The notes under the pieces are model-generated. The model did no database searches. It was not told where the DNA came from and worked only from the letters and a program-made list of their open reading frames with translations. Below are positions 37,497-46,624 of a stretch of DNA of 64,000 bases, in pieces. The position numbers and the translations under genes are program-made. Source of the DNA: Flavobacteriales bacterium. GTDB lineage: Bacteria > Bacteroidota > Bacteroidia > Flavobacteriales > UBA1820. The stretch spans positions 1 to 64,000 of the forward strand of contig QALN01000014.1 of assembly GCA_003150615.1 (NCBI GenBank). The letters run 5' to 3'. The first letter of the stretch is position 1; every line of letters begins with the position of its first letter.

Positions 37497-37892
37497 TTAC
37501 TCTGTTTTCCACAGTTCTTTAAGCAGTTTTGTCAATTCTTCCTCCAGTTCGGCTGCTTTTTCCGGGTCTGTTTCGGCATATGCAACCAACCGTGTAAAAC
37601 TAGATTTTAATCTTAAATTATCTACACCATACTTTTTTATTATCTGATAACAGACTTTGTTCATTTCGTCTGCTATAGCTCCTTGTTCGTTGGTCATTAC
37701 CATACGATAGATATTCTCTGCGCCATCTTCTGCTGACAGCACTTCCCATAGGTAGTCCTCTATGTCTTTTTTGTTATACGGGATTTTACTGCCTTTGAGT
37801 ATTTCGTACGAGGCGGTGCGTAACAATGAGAGGCGTTCGTCATATTTCCTATCAAGGGTTTCTGATTCGCGTATTAATTTTTGTATGTCCAT
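37497..37892 (-). CDS. Candidate immunity protein of the MuF toxin
   Basis: The 131-residue, mostly helical, acidic cytosolic protein (TLDRKYDERLSLLRTASYEI; AAELEEELTKLLKELWKTE) starts 6 nt after the stop of the large toxin gene and ends before a terminator. This spacing and size are those of an immunity gene co-expressed with its toxin. No Pfam-type family was recognised. Function is inferred from position only. Confidence 0.68.
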   Translation of the reverse strand: MDIQKLIRESETLDRKYDERLSLLRTASYEILKGSKIPYNKKDIEDYLWEVLSAEDGAENIYRMVMTNEQGAIADEMNKVCYQIIKKYGVDNLRLKSSFTRLVAYAETDPEKAAELEEELTKLLKELWKTE

Positions 37893-37898
37893 TGTTTG

Positions 37899-40800
37899 TT
37901 ATTTTTTAATGGTGAATTCATAAACTTTTACCGGCTTTGTCCATTTCCCTGCATCAGGTATTATTATCTGGCGGCCGCCGCCGGTTGTTCGGTAGGCTCC
38001 TTCCACAGTAGGAGCGATTTTACTTTCAAAGATAATGATTTTAGAGGCTAACGCATCAACTTTTGGCGTTATTTCATAAATTTCATATCCTTTTGCTACC
38101 CGTGCAAGGGGCAGGCCGAGATGTTGTTCCAGTTTTCCCGATTTTATGGCGTTCATTAATGTCTGTGGGGTCATCCAGTATTTTGAACCTGTCGGCACCC
38201 TGCCTCCTTTTGGCACTATCTTATACAGAGATGTGTTTTTAACTATACGGACTATTTTTGGGATGTCCACTCCTGACGACACTATTTCATTGGCTATTTT
38301 GGTTGCGTTTTTATCAGGGATTTCTTTGATTATTTTTTGTAACACTCCGTGTGGTACTTCTGCGGGATTTTTTCCGAGTGTGGAAAATTTCTCCCATGAT
38401 GGGGCATGGCCGTAGGGGGCCATGTTGGATTTTATTACGGAGCCTGTTTTGGTGGCGACTACTTCGTGAGGCCCTGCCTTATATGATATTCCGGGGAGTT
38501 GGGGCGGTTGTTTGACTGCCGGGGTTGGAACTGATGATTTTAATGGTGGGAGTGCTTTCGGGGCGGGAGTTTTAGGTAAGGTTTTCCCTACTCCGGGTAA
38601 TAGTTCCTTTATGTTGAAGCGGCGCAGGCGTTTCCAGTTGCCCAGCAATTTGCCTACCTTGCCGGCGGAAAAGAAAAGAAGAAGCAAGTCGCCTATCAAA
38701 CGGCCGCGCTGGTAACCGGCTTCTTTATCCAGTCCCCAGAGGCTTTTCCCGTAGTCGGTGAGCATGGCAGACATTTCATTGTCGAACGCGGCTTTGAATG
38801 CCGGGTTGCCCACATAGTTCTTGATGAACTCCCAGGTTTCTTCCGAATAGTCTTCGAGCGTGTCCCTGACCTGCCCGTATTTTCCGGCTTTGGCGTCGAG
38901 GTAAGCCTGTGCCGATGGGCCCCATATTTTCAGTTTCGACAGGTCCGATGCCACTCCGAGAGTCAGTACCTTGCCTACATTCCACACCATTTCGCCTGTG
39001 ACCATACCCATGTCTATCGCCGAGTCTATCACTCCGGCCTGCGTGGCGGTCATTATCCAACTGCCTTCGTACCAGTTCCGGGGGATGTAGCGTTTGTCGC
39101 CGCCGTCATGCTGTCCCGCGGCTCCCTGCGCCCCGGATTCGCTGCGTTCCACGTCCTCCACGGCCGACGATATCACCGCACCGGAAGTGATGGCTCCCAA
39201 CGCCGCCGCTCCGCGCAGAAAACGGCTGTATCGCAATCCGAACATATTGTATCCGTTTTTGTTGACGTCCAGCCCTTCGGCGAGCATTTTGGCGGTCTTG
39301 CCACCGTCCAGACCCATTTGCCCGAACGTAGGTACAGCGTCTATCGCGCCGGCGGCCTGTTCCATCCTGGCTGCCAATTGCGCCGGCGGCAAAACTTTAG
39401 CTGACGCAGCGACAGCGCCATGGGCCGCAGTTACGGATTTTTCAAGCCTCCCGGCAAAAGACTCCGGACTTTCGTAAATCATATTGTCGAGCAGTGTCTG
39501 TGCCCTGTACCCTTTTTTCAGGGCTCCCGATTTTTTAATCAGTTCGGCCAGTTTGCGGTATGCCATAGCCTTGTCCCTACCGCGAAGTATCTCGGCCACC
39601 GATGCACTGAACCGTTCGGGATTTTCCAGCGTCGAGATAAATCCCTCGAAATTGGCTACCATATCGCGGTAACCGGTGCCTATATGCCGGGCATAGTCGT
39701 CAGGGAGCGTCCATCCCTGCTTTGCGGCTACCTGCGGGTATATCTCGCGGGAATACCATTCCGTTATCATTTCCAGCGCCTGTCTTTGGGGCGAGTCCGG
39801 CACGAGTGAAAAATCGATAAAATCGTCCCTGTACTGCGGATACTTGTCCATAGCTTCGGACATGGTATAATCTTCGGACATCGTGTGCACCATCTCGTGC
39901 ACAAGGTCCGACGTGGCGCTCATCTGCTCGCGCGTAAGCGGCACTCCGGTACCTGCCTTCTGGAAAGCTTCGAGCGTATGACGCGCCGGATTATGTCCGT
40001 CGGATGCCGGCGCATCAGACATGTTTATCCTGTAACGGTTTCCTTCCTTGCGCGTATCCATCATTACGTCCTTGTCCGCAGACGCCGACACATTCACCTG
40101 TACTGCCGACGCACCTGCAAAAAAGCCGTCCGCCTCGCGCAATATGCCGTCGAGGTAATAGTTCAGCTTTTCGTCGACACCCATATCCTGAAGGAAACGC
40201 ATCTGCCCCCGGTAGTTCACGTAATTGGAATTTACCAGAGCCGGAAAAGCATCGGAATACGCCGGATAGTTTTCCGTTATGAGTTTCCTGGCAGACGCAG
40301 GAACGGTAATACGGGTATTTTTGTCCGCGCCCACAAAACCGCGTGCGGCCAATGCCGGGGTGAGCAGATTTTTGTCTATTATCGGATGTACGACACACCG
40401 GCAGTTGTAATGCCACCCCTTGAAAACAAAATCTTTGGGATAGTCGCCAGCCAGTTCGTCGCAAATATCCCTATGTCTCGTCCGGCCGTATTTATTGGTC
40501 TTTGCAACCTCTATCCTGTATCCTATCACTTCCGGGATATCTGCCGTCAGAGCATTTTCAAGCGCATAATCTTCCGCCACTTCGTAACGGGACAAGACAT
40601 TGCCCAGCAAAGCGGACGAATTTTCGTAAGTATCGAATCCGTAAACCTTCTTTTTCCACTCCGGCAGGTTAACTCCAGCTTTTGCGGCCTCGAAAGGGTC
40701 GTTTTTCATCCTCATCAGGTACGAATACTGCTGAGGTGTCATTTTACCGCCAAAAAACGCTCCAGGCGAAGAGTCAAGCATCCCGGTCATCAGCCTGGCT

Positions 40801-41195
40801 TCCTCCAGGAACGCGCGACGGGCGGATTCTATGGCCGTTTCCTTCTCGCCCGAAAGCGGCTGCCGCACGGAAAACCGCGAAAGGTCTTTCAGCGCATCTC
40901 CGCCACCGGAAGGCAAAAGAGCCCCGACTGTGGAAACGGTGTTTATGCGTGCCTGGCGGTAAGCTGCATCGGCTTCGGCAAGAGCTTCCCTCACGTTGGC
41001 GGCATACCTGCGGGATATTTCCTCCAGACCCGAAACATAGTCTTTCCCGCCTTTTGCCTGAGTATAGTACCGTACGAACTCGGACATACTGCGGCGGTAT
41101 TCGGAGTTTATCCTCGTGCGTATTTTTTTTATGTGCGAGTCGAGTTCTTTCTTACGGCTGTCGATAACGGTTTTTCCGGTATTGTTCTGCGGCAT
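37899..41195 (-). CDS. MuF-domain polymorphic toxin with internal zincin motif
   Basis: From the ATG at 41195 the product is 1098 residues; an in-frame start at 41252 is less likely. Residues about 150-275 are a phage Mu F-like (MuF) domain, ending in RHRDICDEL and HYNCRCVVHP (second Cys near 265). Residues about 390-450 hold HEMVH (His433, Glu434, His437), a zinc peptidase motif, with ITEWYS further on. A glycine- and alanine-rich helical region follows, with a possible membrane segment LIGDLLLLFFSAGKVGKLLG near residue 850. A junction at GKTLP (870-874) and a Pro-rich linker lead to a variable tip of about 200 residues with an unrecognised activity. No other phage genes are near. Alternative tips for the same junction lie downstream. 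Confidence 0.85.
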   Translation of the reverse strand: MPQNNTGKTVIDSRKKELDSHIKKIRTRINSEYRRSMSEFVRYYTQAKGGKDYVSGLEEISRRYAANVREALAEADAAYRQARINTVSTVGALLPSGGGDALKDLSRFSVRQPLSGEKETAIESARRAFLEEARLMTGMLDSSPGAFFGGKMTPQQYSYLMRMKNDPFEAAKAGVNLPEWKKKVYGFDTYENSSALLGNVLSRYEVAEDYALENALTADIPEVIGYRIEVAKTNKYGRTRHRDICDELAGDYPKDFVFKGWHYNCRCVVHPIIDKNLLTPALAARGFVGADKNTRITVPASARKLITENYPAYSDAFPALVNSNYVNYRGQMRFLQDMGVDEKLNYYLDGILREADGFFAGASAVQVNVSASADKDVMMDTRKEGNRYRINMSDAPASDGHNPARHTLEAFQKAGTGVPLTREQMSATSDLVHEMVHTMSEDYTMSEAMDKYPQYRDDFIDFSLVPDSPQRQALEMITEWYSREIYPQVAAKQGWTLPDDYARHIGTGYRDMVANFEGFISTLENPERFSASVAEILRGRDKAMAYRKLAELIKKSGALKKGYRAQTLLDNMIYESPESFAGRLEKSVTAAHGAVAASAKVLPPAQLAARMEQAAGAIDAVPTFGQMGLDGGKTAKMLAEGLDVNKNGYNMFGLRYSRFLRGAAALGAITSGAVISSAVEDVERSESGAQGAAGQHDGGDKRYIPRNWYEGSWIMTATQAGVIDSAIDMGMVTGEMVWNVGKVLTLGVASDLSKLKIWGPSAQAYLDAKAGKYGQVRDTLEDYSEETWEFIKNYVGNPAFKAAFDNEMSAMLTDYGKSLWGLDKEAGYQRGRLIGDLLLLFFSAGKVGKLLGNWKRLRRFNIKELLPGVGKTLPKTPAPKALPPLKSSVPTPAVKQPPQLPGISYKAGPHEVVATKTGSVIKSNMAPYGHAPSWEKFSTLGKNPAEVPHGVLQKIIKEIPDKNATKIANEIVSSGVDIPKIVRIVKNTSLYKIVPKGGRVPTGSKYWMTPQTLMNAIKSGKLEQHLGLPLARVAKGYEIYEITPKVDALASKIIIFESKIAPTVEGAYRTTGGGRQIIIPDAGKWTKPVKVYEFTIKK

Positions 41196-41354
41196 TTTAT
41201 TTCTTTTTTGACAATTATTTAAACATGAAAAGGCATCACGGAAAATGTGCATCCGCGATTAAAACACTAATATAATCAAAAAGGAAATATTTTCAAAATA
41301 AAACAGGAACTTTATACCCTGCCGCAAACGGAAAAGGCCACTCATCCGGAAAAT

Positions 41355-41389
41355 AAAAATCCCGCTCGTTTCTACAAACGAACGGGATT
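41355..41389 (-). terminator. Terminator-like hairpin upstream of the MuF toxin
   Basis: On the minus strand AATCCCGTTCGTTT-GTAG-AAACGAGCGGGATT followed by TTTATTTT. It would insulate the toxin gene from upstream transcription. No gene is seen between 41196 and 41642. Confidence 0.7.
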
Positions 41390-41492
41390 CCGTCACAAAT
41401 CAAAGAGAAATTTATCTGAAAAAACTGTTTTACAATTTCGGGCGATGCGGTGTGAAAACACTGCAACACCATGATACTTCACCGACGGGTAA

Positions 41493-41528
41493 AAAAACGG
41501 CCGGGTGTTTCGATGACCGGCCGTTTTT
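41493..41528. terminator. Bidirectional terminator-like hairpin after the YccF-like gene
   Basis: 12-bp stem AAAAACGGCCGG / CCGGCCGTTTTT with a 12-nt loop, usable in both directions. Confidence 0.75.
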
Positions 41529-41642
41529 CCCAACAACCAAACTAAGAGATTTATAATGTAAAAGTTACCAATTAATTATCATGTTCAATGTCCTGCTACG
41601 GGGGAGGATGCTTCTTTCGTCATTCCATTTTTTACGGCATGG

Positions 41643-42017
41643 CTAACAGCTGACTATGTCCTTGCCGAAAGGAGTAAACGAGAGCGTCATCAATTTGAAA
41701 TGCTGCAACCCGAACGGTATCCCGATGATAGTGACACAGAACAAAATGCCAAACACGAGGTGCGTCAGAGCTATCCATATCCCGCCTACCAGTATCCATA
41801 TTATGTTCATCACAACCGACAGGCATCCGGGTTCTCCGGGCGCGTCCGCAGCTTTATGGCCGAACGGACACAGAGCCAGAAAACCAAGTTTGAACGCCTG
41901 GACTCCGAACGGTATACCGATAATGGTCACGCACATCAGTATTCCAGCCACTATGTATTCGAGCGAGAGCAACAGACCGCCGAAAACAATCCATATTATA
42001 TTTCCAAGTATTTTCAT
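41643..42017 (-). CDS. YccF domain-containing inner membrane protein
   Basis: The 124-residue protein is built of two similar halves, each with a membrane helix pair and the motif CVTIIGIPFGVQAFKL or CVTIIGIPFGLQHFKL, which is the YccF signature. Start MKILGNIIWIVFGGLLL is the typical N-terminus. The molecular role of the family is unknown. It follows the coiled-coil protein gene by 48 nt on the same strand. Confidence 0.92.
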   Translation of the reverse strand: MKILGNIIWIVFGGLLLSLEYIVAGILMCVTIIGIPFGVQAFKLGFLALCPFGHKAADAPGEPGCLSVVMNIIWILVGGIWIALTHLVFGILFCVTIIGIPFGLQHFKLMTLSFTPFGKDIVSC

Positions 42018-42065
42018 TACAACGTTTTATATATTCCAAACGCGGAGTACTTAAAAAAAACAGGT

Positions 42066-42599
42066 TCAGGACCTGAGAGCCTTTTTAATCCTTACCACAT
42101 ATTCGTTTCTACGGACTTCGCGCGGCATGGAATTTATCGTATGGCGGAGATTGCGGCGTGTTTTGGAAGGCAGTTCCATGACAGCTTTTTCTATCTTCTC
42201 CATAGACTTTTCACTCATGCGTATGGAGTTGCCGCATATTTGAATTTTTCCGGCCAGACGGATGGCATCCGCCGCTATCTCTTCGGCATGTTTTTCCATC
42301 CTACGGGACAGTCTTTCGGATTCCGAAGCAATCCTTCCGGAGTTAGCGACAGCCCTTTGCGAGGCGCGTATAGCTGCGCTCTGCTGCTGGATAGAGCGTC
42401 TGTACGCAGAATTGTAATCCGCCTGACGCGCCAATTGGCGGCCCTTGTATTCCAGCTGACGGTTTTTATATTCGAGTTTAGCTGCCTTGCGTTCGAGTTT
42501 AGCCGCCTGACGTTCGTACTTTTTAACGGTTCTTTCCAGGCTCCCGCCCTGAAGGCATACGGCAACGGAAAGCGCTGCCAACAACAGTATCTTCTTCAT
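42066..42599 (-). CDS. Secreted coiled-coil protein of unknown function
   Basis: The 177-residue protein has a signal peptide (KKILLLAALSVAVCLQGG) followed by heptad-rich sequence with imperfect repeats of the type YERQAAKLERKAAKLEYKN, strongly basic throughout. It would be a periplasmic helical protein. No family was recognised. It may be co-transcribed with the YccF-like gene. Confidence 0.78.
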   Translation of the reverse strand: MKKILLLAALSVAVCLQGGSLERTVKKYERQAAKLERKAAKLEYKNRQLEYKGRQLARQADYNSAYRRSIQQQSAAIRASQRAVANSGRIASESERLSRRMEKHAEEIAADAIRLAGKIQICGNSIRMSEKSMEKIEKAVMELPSKTRRNLRHTINSMPREVRRNEYVVRIKKALRS

Positions 42600-42768
42600 A
42601 ACTATGATTTATATAATTTATACGTCTGATTTATCTGCGGCAACAACCGCAATCCGTTTGATGTTCATTTCCGTCCGGACAGGCAATCATCCGGTCCTTT
42701 CACTTGATTAGACGCAAAAGGGAGCCTAAAGGTTTCACCTCTCTTCGGTTATTATGTTTTTTTTAACA

Positions 42769-42969
42769 TCAGTCGCCTTCTTCGAGAATAAAGACATCGT
42801 CCACCTTTACCGAAAAAATACGTGCTATCTTCAGGGCTAACACCGTGGACGGAACGTATTTGCACGATTCCATAGCGTTTATCGTCTGGCGGCTCACCCC
42901 TGCCAGAACGGCCAGTTCCTGCTGCGTCATCCTGCGCGATGCCCGCAGCATGCGTATGTTATTCTTCAT
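42769..42969 (-). CDS. XRE-family helix-turn-helix regulator (small, YgzD-like)
   Basis: The 66-residue protein is nearly only a helix-turn-helix domain (MTQQELAVLAGVSRQTINAM, then YVPSTVLALKIARIFSV and an acidic end FILEEGD). This matches the short Xre regulators that pair with small membrane proteins. It overlaps the upstream membrane protein gene by 11 nt, so the two form an operon. A perfect 20-bp palindrome in their shared promoter (43425-43444) is a candidate binding site. Confidence 0.93.
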   Translation of the reverse strand: MKNNIRMLRASRRMTQQELAVLAGVSRQTINAMESCKYVPSTVLALKIARIFSVKVDDVFILEEGD

Positions 42970-43396
42970 TCGATGCGGATTTTCTAAGACGGTACAACCT
43001 GAAATTAAATACCACGGCGTAAAGCACCAGTACCGTGTACATGTTTACGAACGTGAAAGTGAGGAACGCCATATCGTAAATGAACAAATCCCCGGCTATG
43101 AGTACCAGATAACCGCTTATGACAGACCATACGAGCGTGCGGCAACGAAGGTCGTTCACATATTCGTCTTCGTCCTTCTCGCGCGAGAAACATATCAGAA
43201 GAAGGCTGGCCGCAATGCCGGCTATGGCTATCGTCGGGAAATATTCATAAAGTCCCGATGAGAAAAATCCTTCCGAAGAACTTATGCCCCACCACCCATT
43301 GCCGAATAGGCAACCGATGCCCATAACGGCGAACGGGATGAAAAACCAAAGCCCTACTCTTTTGAATACCTGCGGGAAAAGATAATTTTTTTTCAT
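42959..43396 (-). CDS. Small multi-pass membrane protein co-encoded with the XRE regulator
   Basis: The 145-residue protein has about four membrane segments (LWFFIPFAVMGIGCLFG; FPTIAIAGIAASLLLICF; VISGYLVLIAGDLFIY; FVNMYTVLVLYAVVF) and a charged cytoplasmic loop SREKDEDEY. It is the first gene of a two-gene operon with the XRE regulator and probably senses or modulates its activity, as in other such pairs. The function is unknown. Confidence 0.82.
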   Translation of the reverse strand: MKKNYLFPQVFKRVGLWFFIPFAVMGIGCLFGNGWWGISSSEGFFSSGLYEYFPTIAIAGIAASLLLICFSREKDEDEYVNDLRCRTLVWSVISGYLVLIAGDLFIYDMAFLTFTFVNMYTVLVLYAVVFNFRLYRLRKSASNEE

Positions 43397-43421
43397 GGTT
43401 TCAAATGTTTTGATCGTTCGA

Positions 43422-43457
43422 CAAATGTAAAATATATTTTACATTATGTCAAGCAAA
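43422..43457 (-). promoter_or_regulatory. Promoter of the membrane protein-XRE operon with palindromic operator
   Basis: On the minus strand TTG (43450-43452) and TACATTTG (43422-43429) are spaced 20 nt. Between and over the -7 box lies the perfect palindrome ATGTAAAATATATTTTACAT (43425-43444), and a half copy (AATGTAAAA on the minus strand) lies just upstream near 43456-43466. This fits repression by the XRE protein. Confidence 0.65.
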
Positions 43458-43546
43458 TTTTACATTTTCTTTTTAAAACACACGCAAACGCATGTGTACC
43501 CGCCATTTTAAACGGTGAAAAACAGCCTTAAGAGCGGAAAAAACAG

Positions 43547-43554
43547 TATCTTTG
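43547..43554 (+). promoter_or_regulatory. Putative -7 box of lysS
   Basis: TATCTTTG fits TAnnTTTG, 71 nt before the lysS start. No good -33 element was found. Confidence 0.45.
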
Positions 43555-43624
43555 CAACCGTTATCGACAAAGAAAAACAGTTTCACCCGGTGGGTACCGC
43601 CCGCCAAACCATGAAAATAAAAAA

Positions 43625-45337
43625 ATGAGCCTCAACTTATCGGAACAGGAAATAGTACGCCGGCAGGCAATGCAGTCGCTCCGCGATATGGGCATAGAGC
43701 CGTACCCGGCCGCCGAATTCGTAACCACACACCACGCGAGGGATATAAAAGACAATTTCGACACCCTCGACGGCGCCGAAGTGGTATTGGCCGGACGCAT
43801 GATGAGCCGACGCATCATGGGCAAGGCATCGTTTGCCGAACTTATGGACAGCAGCGGACGCATACAGATATATGTTTCTCGCGACGACTTGCCGGAAGGG
43901 GAAAAGATGTACAACACCGTGTTCAAGAAACTGCTCGACATAGGCGATTTCATTGGCGTCAAAGGCAAAGTTTTCCGCACGCAGATGGGAGAAATATCGG
44001 TACATGTGAATGAACTGACGGTGCTCTCAAAATCGCTCAAACCGCTTCCGGTGGTAAAAAAAGACAAGGACGGCAACGTTTACGACGCATTTTCCGACCC
44101 GGAACTGCGTTACCGACAGCGTTACGTGGACCTGATAGTCAACGACGGTGTAAAGGACGTTTTCATAAAGCGCACTAAAATCATAAACACGATGCGCGAC
44201 TTTTTCAACCGACGCGGGTACCTCGAAGTGGAAACTCCGGTGCTCCAGTCGATACCCGGCGGAGCCACCGCACGGCCGTTCGTGACACACCACAATGCGC
44301 TCGACATACCTCTGTACCTTCGCATAGCAAACGAATTGTATCTGAAACGCCTTATCGTAGGCGGTTTCGACGGAGTGTACGAATTTGCCAAGGATTTCCG
44401 AAACGAAGGCATGGACCGCACGCATAACCCAGAATTCACCGTCATGGAGCTGTACATAGCTTACAAAGACTACAACTGGATGATGGGCATGACCGAACAG
44501 CTTCTCGAAGAAGTATGCACGGCCGTCAACGGAAAACCGGAAATAAAAATAGGCGAGAACGTGATAAGTTTCCGCGCACCGTTCCGGCGTATGACGATGA
44601 TAGATTCGATAAAGCAGTACACAGGCATAGACATAACTGGAATGGACGAAAAGGCCCTGCGCGAGGTGTGCGGCAAACTGAAAATAGAAGTGGACGACAC
44701 GATGGGCGTAGGCAAACTGATAGACGAGATATTCGGCGAATATGTCGAAGGAAACCTCATCCAGCCGACGTTCATAACCGACTACCCGATAGAAATGTCG
44801 CCGCTGACCAAACGCCACCGCGACAATCCGGAACTGACCGAACGCTTCGAACTGATGGTAAACGGCAAGGAACTGGCAAACTGCTACTCCGAGCTTAACG
44901 ACCCCGTGGACCAGCGCGAGCGTTTCCAGGCACAGATGGCGCTTTCCCAACGTGGGGACGACGAGGCTATGTTTATAGACCAGGATTTCCTGCGCGCGCT
45001 CGAATACGGCATGCCTCCGACAGGCGGCATAGGCATAGGCATAGACCGCCTTACTATGATGATGACCGGCGCGCAGTCCATACAGGACGTATTGTTCTTC
45101 CCGCAAATGAAACCGGAAGTGTGGGATATGGGCAAGGCCTCAGGCGAGGCATTCGCCGAAATGGGCGTTCCCGAAGCGTGGACGGAGCATATAGTGGCAG
45201 CAGGATACGATACTCCGGAAAAGCTCCGCGCCGAAAAACCCTCGCAGGTACAGCAGAAGCTCAACGGTTACCGCAAGAAAAACAAACTGGACATACCGGC
45301 TCTCTCACTGGAAGATGTAGAGAAATGGCTGGCCTAA
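43625..45337 (+). CDS. lysS: Lysyl-tRNA synthetase (class II)
   Basis: The 570-residue class II enzyme charges tRNA-Lys in the cytoplasm. It has an N-terminal OB-fold anticodon domain ([18 protein letters not shown], about residues 55-150), motif 1 near [11 protein letters not shown], motif 2 [15 protein letters not shown], and motif 3 [14 protein letters not shown]. After motif 3 there is a C-terminal extension of about 75 residues ([21 protein letters not shown]) that is usual in Bacteroidetes LysS. Single gene with its own promoter and a GC-rich hairpin downstream. Confidence 0.97.
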   Translation: MSLNLSEQEIVRRQAMQSLRDMGIEPYPAAEFVTTHHARDIKDNFDTLDGAEVVLAGRMMSRRIMGKASFAELMDSSGRIQIYVSRDDLPEGEKMYNTVFKKLLDIGDFIGVKGKVFRTQMGEISVHVNELTVLSKSLKPLPVVKKDKDGNVYDAFSDPELRYRQRYVDLIVNDGVKDVFIKRTKIINTMRDFFNRRGYLEVETPVLQSIPGGATARPFVTHHNALDIPLYLRIANELYLKRLIVGGFDGVYEFAKDFRNEGMDRTHNPEFTVMELYIAYKDYNWMMGMTEQLLEEVCTAVNGKPEIKIGENVISFRAPFRRMTMIDSIKQYTGIDITGMDEKALREVCGKLKIEVDDTMGVGKLIDEIFGEYVEGNLIQPTFITDYPIEMSPLTKRHRDNPELTERFELMVNGKELANCYSELNDPVDQRERFQAQMALSQRGDDEAMFIDQDFLRALEYGMPPTGGIGIGIDRLTMMMTGAQSIQDVLFFPQMKPEVWDMGKASGEAFAEMGVPEAWTEHIVAAGYDTPEKLRAEKPSQVQQKLNGYRKKNKLDIPALSLEDVEKWLA

Positions 45338-45362
45338 AATACCTGTCGGCACGATGACAGAA

Positions 45363-45393
45363 AACGGCCGCCGGGCTATGCCCGGCGGCCGTT
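45363..45393 (+). terminator. Hairpin after lysS
   Basis: 14-bp perfect stem AACGGCCGCCGGGC / GCCCGGCGGCCGTT with loop TAT; the T run after it is poor (ACGTTTTC). The remaining gap to 45641 shows no gene. Confidence 0.6.
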
Positions 45394-45641
45394 ACGTTTT
45401 CAGACAATTTTGCTTTTGGCGGGAACATTCGTCACCTTTGTTTTTTTATCGGAGGCGACACGGGAAAAATGTTCTTTGTTTAAAACCGCAAACATCTCTC
45501 AGCATATATGATTCCGGAGACATGTTCCGGCTTTAGCCATCAACAAGGTTTTATACCGCAATTGCCGGCCGTGACATTCAGGCCCGTGACTGCAAAACGC
45601 CGTCATTTTGAAACGTAATTCGCATTTAAAAAGAAATCGAC

Positions 45642-46517
45642 ATGAAAAATATAAAAGGCATAGCATACGCCTTGATATCCTCTTCCACATTCGGGCTGAT
45701 ACCGCTTTTTTCGATACCGGTACTGGCGTCCGGCGCAATGGGCGTGCCGTCATTGCTGTTTTACCGCTTCGCTTTCGCTACGGCAGCGATAGCTGTCGCA
45801 GGGCTGGCCCTGAAGCGCAATTTCAAAATAAAACCTGCCGTACTGGTAAAAGTTTCGGTGCTGGGTATTTTCTACGCATCCACCTCGATGGGGCTTACCA
45901 TGTCCTATCAATACATATCCAGCGGTGCGGCAACCACTATACACTTCCTCTACCCTATCCTTGTCACGGCTATAATGATAGCCTTTTTCGGAGAAAAAGC
46001 CTCGCGCACGCTGATAGTGGCATCCGTATTGTCCATCATCGGCGTAGCCCTGCTCAGCCAAGGCGAGGGAGAAGGAGTAGAACCGAAAGGGCTGCTGCTG
46101 GTGCTGATGACCGTCGTGACATACGCCACATACATAGTAGGTGTAAATAAATCCGGGGTGGAAAGCACTGATCCTGTAATCCTCACATTCTACGTATTCG
46201 TAGCCTCGACAGCGTTGTTCGCCGCATACGCATGGGGTACGGGCGGGACCATAGAACCGATAAAGGACTGCACGACCATGTGGCACATTGTCCTGCTCGC
46301 ACTGTTGCCTACGGTCATATCCGATTTTACGTTAATTCTGGCAATAAAATACGTAGGCTCTACTGTCACCGCAATCCTCGGATCCATGGAGCCCCTTACG
46401 GCCGTGCTGGTAGGCGTGTTTTACTTTTCGGAAAGTTTTTCCATTAAAACAGCGGCCGGACTGGCCCTGGTGCTGTTTGCCGTGACTATGGTCGTCAGAC
46501 GTTCTTCAAGAAAGTAA
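45642..46517 (+). CDS. EamA/DMT family transporter
   Basis: The 291-residue protein has ten predicted membrane segments in two EamA repeats, with the first starting KGIAYALISSSTFGLIPLF and the second ending in SMEPLTAVLVGVFYFSE, the typical EamA repeat end. Drug/metabolite transporters export amino acids or other metabolites across the inner membrane; the substrate is not evident. It stands alone. Confidence 0.93.
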   Translation: MKNIKGIAYALISSSTFGLIPLFSIPVLASGAMGVPSLLFYRFAFATAAIAVAGLALKRNFKIKPAVLVKVSVLGIFYASTSMGLTMSYQYISSGAATTIHFLYPILVTAIMIAFFGEKASRTLIVASVLSIIGVALLSQGEGEGVEPKGLLLVLMTVVTYATYIVGVNKSGVESTDPVILTFYVFVASTALFAAYAWGTGGTIEPIKDCTTMWHIVLLALLPTVISDFTLILAIKYVGSTVTAILGSMEPLTAVLVGVFYFSESFSIKTAAGLALVLFAVTMVVRRSSRK

Positions 46518-46624
46518 AATCAGGGATATTAATTGCCATTGTTTCAAACTCAGGCAAATAACATTTTAATCTTGCAAAGTCTTTTATTTAACCCATTACT
46601 CTTTATAAATCCCACATGCTAATA

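Noticed and set aside
39885..41222. 445-codon plus-strand frame
   Set aside because: Shadow antisense to the MuF toxin gene, rich in His, Arg and Tyr as expected from the opposite strand.
44027..45106. 359-codon minus-strand frame
   Set aside because: Shadow antisense to lysS.
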